From the NCBI GenBank assembly GCA_027946365.1, contig JAPEUQ010000007.1:868001-932000 (forward strand): a stretch of DNA of 64,000 bases, written 5' to 3'. The stretch is from Kalmusia sp. IMI 367209. Taxonomy: Eukaryota > Ascomycota > Dothideomycetes > Pleosporales > Didymosphaeriaceae. The position numbers and the translations under genes are program-made. The notes under the pieces were generated by a model. That model was not told the origin of the DNA. It did not search any database and saw only the letters and a program-made list of their open reading frames with translations. Below are positions 55,602-64,000 of this stretch, one piece after another. The stretch's first letter is position 1. Every line of letters begins with the position of its first letter.

Positions 55602-56687
55602 ATGGACGCTACGCGACAATCAACTAAGAAGGCCCCGTACAAGCGGAAGATGACAGACAAGCGGCGGAACCAAAATCGGGCTGCACAGAAGACGTACCGT
55701 CCGTGATATCTTCGATGCCGACAAGGATATTGACACTGACTTGTGGACGCAGGCGAAAAGCGCAAAGAGCGTTTGGAGCTTTTAGAACGTCAAGTCACAG
55801 CGCTTCAACAACAGGACCAGAATACTAGTCTGGATGATGCTCATCAACACACTGTGCCTGGGCTACCTTCGGGCCGTATCGTCCAGGACTTGAGCGACCT
55901 GGAAGCAGACTCGTCTGATGAAACCTCGGCGCCTGACTCGTCTTTCTCAGACCTCAAGCATATGCTGAAAGCCGATGACGCACCAGATCTTGATGAACTC
56001 GTAGAATTCGCGCTACGAGAAAAGCCGGATCTATCCAAAATCCTGATAGCTGGACTCCGGATGCTTAAACTAGAAAAAGAAACAACCGTCACGCTTGAAA
56101 GAAAGAGACGCCCAGTGACATGGGCAACAGGAAGCTGGCAGGCTTTAACCAGTAACAATCCACCAGGCCCCATATATCCCCTTCCAGATCCTTGCTCAGA
56201 CGGCATTTTCCTGAGTCGTCAGTCGCAAATCGAGGTTGTGTTCTACAATTGTGTGAAGATAGGATTGTCGATTGAAGAACTTATGAAACCGACCTGCCAG
56301 TCGCCATGGTACTCGCCACTAGCGATGGCACCATCTTCTGCCGTTACTCTACAACGCGTACCTCCTGATCTGTACCCAACTCCGGCTCAACTACGCTATC
56401 CCCATCATCCCTTCATCGACACTATTCCCTTTCCGTGGTTTCGGGAACGAGCGATCACGCTAGCCTCCATGGATCCCCCAGCGTATGATCGGATGGATCT
56501 CAAGAAAGACATATTACGTGGGGGATTAATATGTTGGAGGTCGCGCGGGAAAGAAGAAGGATTGCCTTGGGATAGGAGAAATTGGGAAGTGCAGCCGTGG
56601 TTCTGGACAAAATGGTCTTGGCTAATAGAGGAACAAGGACGGGTAGAGCAGCAATCAAGATGGTGGAGGTCCATGAGAGGCCAATAG
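55602..56687 (+). CDS. bZIP transcription factor with C-terminal DUF3425
   Basis: Two exons, 55602-55698 and 55753-56687 (54-bp intron, donor GTCCGT), 343 aa. The intron splits the basic region, which after splicing reads RRNQNRAAQKTYREKRKER with the N-x7-R signature of bZIP DNA-binding helices. A short zipper follows (LELLERQVTALQQQ). An acidic Ser/Asp-rich middle and a helix (DLDELVEFALREKPDLSKIL) lead to the DUF3425 block: VPPDLYPTPAQLRYPHHPFI, DTIPFPWFRERAI and RGGLICWRSRGKEEGLPWD. Proteins of this architecture are common in Pezizomycotina and few have known targets. Confidence 0.92.
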
Positions 56688-57760
56688 TCATATTACTATT
56701 AATGTCGTACTGGACCTTTCACTGGAATGTCTTTTGGTAACTTCCCGGGCATGCGCTTGTGTGACCTGACGACTGGATCAATAGGCTATGATTCCTCCAG
56801 TCAATGGTTGGCCTAACTTAGGTGTGTTTGACAATCGGCACTGTGATAGTGTCGTTGAAATGGTGCAGAGATCGATGGGTACTTTAGACTGACAACAGTC
56901 CAAAAGGCTGTTCTAAACAGCATTGTATAAAGTCTTGCATTGTTCGCATGCCTCGCATATCCGTCATTCTCGTGCATTTGTGCACATGACTCCGTTCGTC
57001 GTCGCTCCTTACCTCGGTTTGAAGGACCTTGGAGCTTAAGATATTTCTATCCCTTTCTTGAGTCATGATATGTTATATCCATCAGGTCCTCGTCGCGAGG
57101 GGTCGAAGATGGTCATACAGATAATGTAAACGAGATGAGGTCGAATCAAAGTTCTGCGTGGTCCAGGTCGATGCCACAGGAGCCACTGATCATTTGGAAA
57201 CGCATTGGACGATCCCGTATCTGGTATCGCGCCAACCGCCACCACAAAGCCTCGTACTTGTACTGGACCCATGTAATCACGCTCCACGGATCCATCGTCG
57301 TGACAATAGTGAATACATGGCATTTTGTTATTCCCGTTAGTCGCATGATCTTCACTATCCGCGGATACTCCTTGAAACAAAGAGGGGTTGAAACACGAAG
57401 TTAGGCAGCGCCCATTCGGAGAGGGTGTGGATGATTGCCGCGGTAAAGGACTGACTCGGCGGACGTCATTTCTTATTTCACGACTACCACGGCTGCGGGG
57501 AAGATGCACTATTCCCTAGACAGGTACAGCTCGCGATCTTGCATCAAGTCGATCGTGATACAATCCAATCCGTGAGCATAATTACTCCGGTGGGATTCGG
57601 CTCATGCTTGGGTGACGTACTATAGCATACATCTATATGAACGAACAGACGCATGTAAGTGTGGGGTCATGCAACTGTGCGATCCAGTTTTTTTCGCTAT
57701 CATCTTCTTTGAGACCCATATTTGTAGACCCGCAGTGGGTTCATAATAGTAGTATTTGAT
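56688..57760. other. Intergenic region
   Basis: About 1.1 kb between two plus-strand genes. No gene seen; the short antisense frames show no domain. Confidence 0.5.
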
Positions 57761-59073
57761 ATGGACTCCAGACGGCATGACAGGGGCGCCGACGCGCGGG
57801 AATCGCACCCGCATGAGATTACTTCTATTGCCAGCTCAAATACCCTCCAGCAGATCCCTACCGAGCACTTAGAGCGTTCTAGCACTACGCAGCAGGCTAC
57901 TAGCTCTATTTCACAGAAAGACTCGCCAACTATGCGTAGACGTCGCGCTAGCCTTGGGTTGAACCCTTCTACCCCAATGGACGAAGAACATGCACATAAT
58001 GAGCGGCAAGATCTGTTTTGGTCGCAGGTCAGAACTACTCTGAGGGAGCCGTTCGCTGAATTCTGGGGTGTGGTGATCATGGTCATGTTTGGCAACGGGT
58101 CGGTTGCTCAGGTACTGTTGTCCACTAGTCAGACCACTGCACCTGGAGGCAATGGATTCGGAGCATATCAAAGCATTAATTGGGGGTAAGAAAATCATGC
58201 CCTCTATGAATCATATTGACTTTGATCTTTGTAGATGGGGCTTGGGCGTGATGCTAGGCATCTACGTTGCAGGCGACAGCGGTGCCTACCTAAACCCTGC
58301 CATCACCTTCTCCAATTGCCTATATCGACAATTGCCATGGCGGCGCTTCCCCGCCTACTTCATTGCACAATTCCTCGGCGGTTTTGTGGGATCTGGCATT
58401 GTGTATGCTAACTACATTAGCGCCATTGATTGGTTCGAGGGGGGTCATGGCATACGGACAGTCCCACCAGCGCCGAAGGCTACCGCGGGGATCTTTTGCA
58501 CGTATCCGCAGCCATTTGTCACTAAGGCAAGCCAGTTCTTCTCTGAATTCATCGCCAGCACGATCCTCATGTTTGTGATCTTTGCTTTGAAAGATGGGGC
58601 CAATAACGGCGTGGCCAAGGTAAGTGATCGAAGCACCGACCCTAGACGATGACTTACGCAATGCACAGAGTGACAAATGGTTCCCACTAATGCTTTTCTT
58701 CCTTATTTTTGGTATTGGGGCCTGCTTCGGTTGGGAGACGGGCTACGCGATCAATCTTGTCAGGGACTTTGCGCCTCGACTGATGTCGTATGCGGTTGGC
58801 TACGGCGGAGGCGTCTGGTCTGCTGGAGGGTATTACTTCTGGGTATGAGACAAATAACAGGAACTGTATTCTGGCATCAATGGCTAATGGCAGCAGATAC
58901 CGATGGTTGCACCGTTCCTTGGATGCGCGTTCGGAGGCTTTCTCTACGATGTCTTCATCTATACTGGGCAAAGCCCTGTCAATTCACCATACCTTGGGTT
59001 GTCACATCTTTTTCATCCCAAAAGAGAAGTACTGGCAAAAGTGGAAGCGGAAAAGCAGTTGGACATGGTGTAA
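57761..59073 (+). CDS. Aquaglyceroporin (MIP family) with variant second NPA motif
   Basis: Four exons: 57761-58185, 58235-58619, 58669-58842 and 58897-59073, introns of 49, 49 and 54 bp, 386 aa. A hydrophilic N-terminus of about 90 residues (Ser/Thr/Arg-rich) precedes six membrane helices. The first half-helix motif is intact (GAYLNPAITFSN) with the preceding GLGVMLGIYVAGDSG. The second motif, normally N-P-A-R-D, reads AINLVRDFAPRL, so Pro-Ala is replaced by Leu-Val. Asp after the Arg is characteristic of glycerol-conducting members. The family moves glycerol, water or other small solutes across the plasma membrane. Some fungal Fps1-type channels also have altered NPA boxes (NPS and NLA in yeast Fps1). 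All exon phases agree. Confidence 0.93.
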
Positions 59074-59564
59074 AGTATATCAATGATGATGTCGCTTTGC
59101 GTGGGTCGAGGTGCTTCCGGGAGGCGAACTTGAATGCTTCCGACGCGTTTATATGTTTATAGCGAGCATGTTCAGCAGATGACGGGGATAATTGTTTTTC
59201 GGCCTATTGTATGAGTAGCTAGCAGTTCCAATAACCGACGATTATAATGTCGATGTTGCCAAGTACTATGCGGACTCATGGGTAGCACAAACCGTTCACT
59301 TTTCCGCTATTCCGCCCGGAGACTAGTGCGACGCGCTCCTCGCGATGCGCTTCCGCCGCGTGTGTGCAAGCTCCCGCATCCCCTCCCCCAACAATCGCCT
59401 TCTCTCCGCCTCACGTTTCACTCGCACCTTGTATTATTTTCAAATCGATTCACGATAAGCAATGAGCTGCAACTAGCAAAAAATTACCCCGATAGACGGC
59501 CGACGCGTCGTCTCTCCTCGCGTCGACGAATCATCCTCGCGCCCACCGGTCACCGTTCACCGTC
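59074..59564. other. Intergenic region
   Basis: About 490 bp, becoming C/T-rich toward the CDC45 start. No gene seen. Confidence 0.5.
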
Positions 59565-62157
59565 ATGTACCTCCCCCGAGGTCTGATTGCACAATTATAC
59601 CAGAACCTCATAAAACGTAATCATGCCGCCGCTCCTCCGGTGTTACTGCTCGTGGCTCTCGAGCCCGACGCGCTATGTGCGTGTCGTATTCTCACCGCAC
59701 TGCTGAAGCGCGACTATATTTCCCATAAGATTCAGCCCATTGCCGGCTACGGCGATTTGAATCGTGCGGCCGAGGACCTAATACGGCCGATGCGGACTAC
59801 GCAAGGAGGAAGCGGTGGCGTTGTCGTGTGCCTGGGTGTTGGTGGCATGGTGGATCTGGAAGAGACATTCGGCATGGAGGTCGATGATAATGGGAGTGGG
59901 GGCACAGGAGACGTCGAGGTGTGGTTAATGGATGCGAGACGGCCGTGGAATCTGTCCAACGTCTTTGGCACGCCCATGGGACAGGATGCAGCCACGGGTG
60001 ATTGGGTCAGGAAAAGAGCGGGCGTGGACAAGGGGAGACTGCTTCAGACTTACCAATCTTCAAAAGGTGGCATAATCGTCTTTGATGACGGCGATATCGA
60101 AGACGAATTGGAAGCCGAACGTGAGGCTTATTGTGCGCTCGAAGAAATGCCTGAGCTGGGAGAAGGCATAGAATCGGACGATGAGGAGGAGGATGATGAT
60201 GCTGGGGAACAGAACCCCCCGTCTGGACAGGCTCCGAAGAAACGGAAGTCATGGAGTGAGGGCGAGGATTCGGACGAGAACATGTCAGACGAGGAACGGC
60301 CTAGTCAGAGACGAAGAAGCAATTCTGTGAGTATCGCGCGGCTTGTCTCATGAAGCCCACCTAATAGGCGTACAGGGTACATCAATACCTTCACCTCCCG
60401 AACGGAGGCCTCCACGACGTGGTCTCATGATCTTGGGTGGTTCCTCCGACTTCTCACGCTCAGATTCTCGAAGCAGATCTGTGTCACCCGCCATTGCATC
60501 TCCAAAAGAACAGTCGGTCAAGAGCCTCCGTAGACAACTTATGGTGGTGCGCGAGAAGCACGACAAGACACTGCAAAAGTACTATGATCAAGGTGCTTCA
60601 TACTCAGAACCCGTCTCTTCTCTCGTCTACTCTCTAGCATCAGAACTTGGCAGAGAAGACAACGACCTCCTCTGGAATGCTATTGTCGGTGTCAGTAGCC
60701 TCGAGCTTTACGGTCGGACAGGTAGTGGGGTAGGCTTGAATCCTCTCTCGGCGGCTGGTGGTTCAGCAGGGTGGAACGGTGACCGTGGAGAGCGTATACG
60801 ATCCGTCTTGCGCGATGAAGTACGCCGCCTTAACCCCATCGACATTAGAGACCTCGCCAGGGAAGCCAACATGGGTGACTCTACCGGAGTCATTCCCACC
60901 AATGCCCGCTCCGCAACTGATAAATCGATACGTCTTTCTCCAGAACCCCGCTTTCTACTGCTACGGCACTGGAGCTTATATGAAAGCATGCAACACTCAC
61001 CATACCTCTCTGCTAAACTGCATGTCTGGAATGACCACGGACGTCGCCGTCTTGACAAGCTCCTCGCAAAAATGGGCGTTAGTCTCGCCCAATGCAAGCA
61101 ATACTACACTCACATGGACATGGACCTGAAGCGTGGTCTGCGTGAACGCCTCCTCAAATTCGCCCCCATGTACGGTCTCGACGGTCTAGTACCTCCAGCG
61201 CCTCGTGGTAATGATTCAAAAGACGGTTGGGGGTTTGTTCGCTGTTGGGGTTGGAAAGCTTGTTTGTCAGCTATCGATGCGGGTGTCGTCCTCGGTGCAA
61301 TCCTCGAAGTAGGCGATGCAAAGTCCCTCTCTACCTCATCACTCGACTCTTCCAATTTCGTCGGTACTCAAGACCACTCTGAGCAGGCTCTCAACTCCGC
61401 CAACGATGCACAAGACCGCATCACAGCCCGCTTCTACACCGCCTACGATGCTCTATCCTCTATTGATACCCTTACATCACACATTCCCACAGCGCAACAT
61501 CTGCACAAAGCTATTCTCCGCACGGGAACAGCCCTCATAGAAAAGCGACAAATCCGCCACCTCAAAGCCTTTCGCATGGCCGTCGTCAAAGAAGGCCCAG
61601 ATGTGCAGCTATTTACGCACCCGGGTGCGCTAACGAAGCTCGCTCTCTGGATCGCAGAAGCTATCGTTGAGCTCAACGGCACGAAAGGTCGAAATCGGGG
61701 CAGCGAACTGGTAATGGCCGGCCTCGACGAAGCTCAGGGTCGCTATGTTGTCGTTGGGCTCGGCGGTGGAGGCGCCACCGAATCCGCCAAAGAGCGTATC
61801 GCAAAACGTGAAAAGAAGGCCAAAGAGCGCGAACAGAAGAAGGCCGCCAAAGCCGCAGACAAAGAGCGTAAACGACAAGCCAGGCTCGCGCGCTTAGAAG
61901 CCGCCGGCCTGGAAGAAGATGAAGTCGAAGAGGACTCCGAAGACGAAGATTCCGAGGAGGAGGAAGAAGAAAGCGACGACGAAGAAGACACGGGCAAGAG
62001 CGGGCGCAATCGCTTTGGCAACGCATTCCAGGAAGTGGTCAGAGAAACAGGTGCGAGAGTGAGGATGGACAGCTTTGAAGCGTGCGTCATTGAGATAAGA
62101 AAGGAGGATTTAAGCGGGTTCTTGGAGAGGTTGAGCATGAAGGCTGTCGTAGGGTAA
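59565..62157 (+). CDS. cdc45: DNA replication initiation factor Cdc45
   Basis: Two exons, 59565-60326 and 60376-62157 (49-bp intron), 847 aa, the usual fungal size. It begins MYLPRGLIAQLYQNLIK and continues with the DHH-phosphoesterase-like fold (VALEPDALCACRILTALLKR), lacking the catalytic Asp/His set as in other Cdc45. A long acidic, Lys-rich linker occupies residues about 195-260. The C-terminal part contains FLLLRHWSLYESMQHSPYL, LRERLLKFAPMYGLDGL and FYTAYDALSSIDTL. Near the C-terminus there is a Lys/Arg/Glu coiled coil followed by an Asp/Glu-rich segment. Cdc45 joins Mcm2-7 and GINS to form the replicative helicase. It converges with the UBE2Q-like gene. Confidence 0.97.
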
Positions 62158-63037
62158 AGCGGTATTAGTTGGCTTGGATGTGGTCATAAAGACGGGCATG
62201 ATCTTTACCGTACCGGCTTGGGAGGAGTCGTGGCAATTTCCTGCTTCATGTATGCGTGGCGATGGGAAGGGTCAGGTTCATGGTATATGTTGCATAACTA
62301 GGCATTTATAGCGCGGTTCGTATATTTTTTTTATCACATCTCATTTCAGACATACCTACGCCTACATCCTGCCTTGCCATGACTTCGTCAATCCCAACTT
62401 GAAACTGACGAGCATTTTGTTATCTTCATCGCGATGCACTTATCTTTCGGGTCACCCATTGCGTGTGTTGTCTGTCCTAACCCAGAAATCATAAAAAAAT
62501 TGCGGCTGCCTCGGTTTCAGCTCACTCTGTCGTGGACCGTGTCTGGCCAAATGGCACTCATGCATGTGAGTTCACTCCGCAAACTTCAAGATGACTGCAC
62601 CTCGTTATTGTGTTATGTAAAGCGTGTGGCTCCGGGACATACTACATGCTCCCAGTCTATGTGAAAATAAGCGGTTCACTATCGTATAATCAGGGCAAGA
62701 TATGGGCCAAGCAAATCCTAATTTCGCTATGACCCAAGTTCAGACCAAAACGAGAGAAGTCCAGGTACGCATTACGTACTATATTACCCTAGCATTCTGG
62801 ATCCAGTTCAAGAGTAATTCCAGGTTTAACAAATAATGAACGCCCCGAAGACATGCCAGACTCGACCCGTCGATGATACGCCGCCGTGATGCTGGACCCA
62901 TGCAAACGCCGACAATTTCCAAATTTCCATGAGGTAGACATTCCGACAGCGCTTGAGTCTCATTACATAAACATCGCCACAGACGCCCGGAGAGCAATCA
63001 ACGAGATTGGGAGGCAGAAAAGGGGGTTAGGAGACTT
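62158..63037. other. Intergenic region between convergent genes
   Basis: About 880 bp between the stops of CDC45 and the UBE2Q-like gene. No gene seen. Confidence 0.5.
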
Positions 63038-64000
63038 CTACAAGAACCCCAACCCCCTCGGCAACGACGCACCACCCCAAGCCGTCTCCCTAAAGCCAGG
63101 AGGCATCGTCCAGCCATGTGCATTGCAAGCGCGAACGTAAGCTTCCACTGCTTCACCAACACCGTAGTCCGATCGGCCGCTATTCTCGAGGCGAGCTGGC
63201 TTTGGGTCGAGCGAACTCATGGCCATGCGGACTTGAAGGAGGACGGATTCAATTGACGACACGGCGCTCCAGCCATCATTTGTGAGAAGCTACCAGCGTC
63301 AGCATTGCAAAGTGAACTATGAGAGTTAAGGAAACGTACCTGCATGCAAAGAGCACCACCGGCAGTAACATGACCACCTCCACCCTGCTGGAATCCCAAG
63401 AAGCGTGGGCGGACGACGCGGACGAACGGCGGCGACATAGGATAGTCCTTGCCAAAGCGTATCTCCAGAACGACGCTTGTGAGTCCCTTCTTCTTCATGT
63501 CTTGCGCCAACGGGAGGGGTTGCATCAAAGGAGTGCAGCTCTAGGATCCATTGGTACATATTCTCGACTTTGTCCTCGTCGATGTGCCACCCCAATTCAT
63601 GCAGTGGTGTTGAATTCTGCACAGCAATTATTTGCTTGAAATCCTGCATCAAACGACGGGTAGCATGCGGTGTAGCCCATGCTGGCTGAGCTAGCATGGT
63701 GAGATGGCTGTAGTCAAGAGTGCCTGGCACGTAGTCTGTCAGAGGCTGAGTTGGGGCTACAGTAGAAGACTTAGATCCTATTAGCCTCGAGAGAAGACCG
63801 TTGGTTGCTTTTCCTTTGCCCTTGGTGGAATTGGGTGTGATGACTCCCGGAAGTGGTTCCTCGATAGAGGTGTTGGGATCATATTCCTCAAGTATGATCC
63901 GGTCTTCGTCTAGCGTGGCTATGCTGGCATTATCGTCATCCGCATCTAGTTCAACCGGATCATAAAATGACAGACCAGTGGCGGTCTTCCGACGTTTGGC
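63038..64000 (-). CDS. UBE2Q-like ubiquitin-conjugating domain protein, 3' part, apparent frame break
   Basis: Partial gene running off the right edge. The frame is open from 64000 and encodes a charged linker (KRRKTATGLSFYDP, DADDDNASIATLDED), then LDYSHLTMLAQPAW and ENMYQWILELHSFDATP. The UBC core continues in another frame: LAQDMKKKGLTSVVLEIRFG, YPMSPPFVRVVRPRF and GGGGHVTAGGALCMQ, then across a 50-bp intron (63290-63339) LLTNDGWSAVSSIESVLLQV to the stop at 63038. Cys in GGALCM is the presumed active-site residue. The two frames meet at about 63512-63519 (ACCCCTCCC on the minus strand), where one surplus base breaks the frame and no intron fits. Fungal proteins with this linker and UBC end often carry a PARP catalytic domain upstream, which would be outside the window. 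Confidence 0.85.

Overview
The window is nuclear DNA of a filamentous ascomycete (Pezizomycotina). The evidence is short introns of about 43-70 bp with GTRNGT donors and CTAAC/CTGAC-type branch sites, and families restricted to or typical of these fungi: DLT1, RTA1, a DUF3425-type bZIP, a Pth11/SAT4-like rhodopsin-domain protein, a TPR STAND NLR and an AsaB/CmcJ-like oxygenase. A Dothideomycete, perhaps Pleosporales, is my best guess, but no phylogeny was run. Exon coordinates below were derived by hand from splice consensus and reading frame.

Left part (1-18 kb), mostly core genes: the 5' end of an FG nucleoporin (Nup98/SonB type, runs off the left edge), centrin CDC31, the 51-kDa flavoprotein of complex I, two unrecognised proteins, an acidic ribosomal protein P1 paralogue with an unusual tail, a seven-helix rhodopsin-domain membrane protein and a RING protein. 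These are separated by large non-coding stretches (9.5-11.9 kb and 13.2-16.6 kb), one with a perfect (GAA)27 repeat.

Middle part (18.9-41.2 kb), accessory in character: a Baeyer-Villiger monooxygenase, an unrecognised two-helix membrane protein, a secreted-type amidase, an AsaB/CmcJ-like oxygenase, an NB-ARC/TPR STAND receptor, then a compact group of a membrane-anchored SAM methyltransferase, a COG2907-like FAD oxidoreductase and a divergent flavin monooxygenase, followed by a ferric reductase. No PKS, NRPS or terpene-synthase backbone is present. The methyltransferase/COG2907 pair resembles, in gene content only, bacterial loci for methyl-branched or furan fatty acids. This is the best candidate here for an undescribed pathway.

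Right part (44-64 kb), housekeeping again: TATA-binding protein, DLT1 and mitochondrial ribosome recycling factor sharing a 191-bp bidirectional promoter, a multi-span membrane protein, an RTA1 transporter-like protein, a ToxD-like reductase, a bZIP-DUF3425 factor, an aquaglyceroporin with a changed second NPA box, CDC45, and the 3' part of a UBE2Q-like ubiquitin-conjugating protein running off the right edge.

The most notable sequence-level observations are a predicted 3-nt microexon that restores the H-x-D metal motif of the AsaB-like enzyme, a GC-AG intron plus a lesioned (TT) donor in the amidase, and apparent one-base frame breaks in the STAND gene and in the UBE2Q-like gene.
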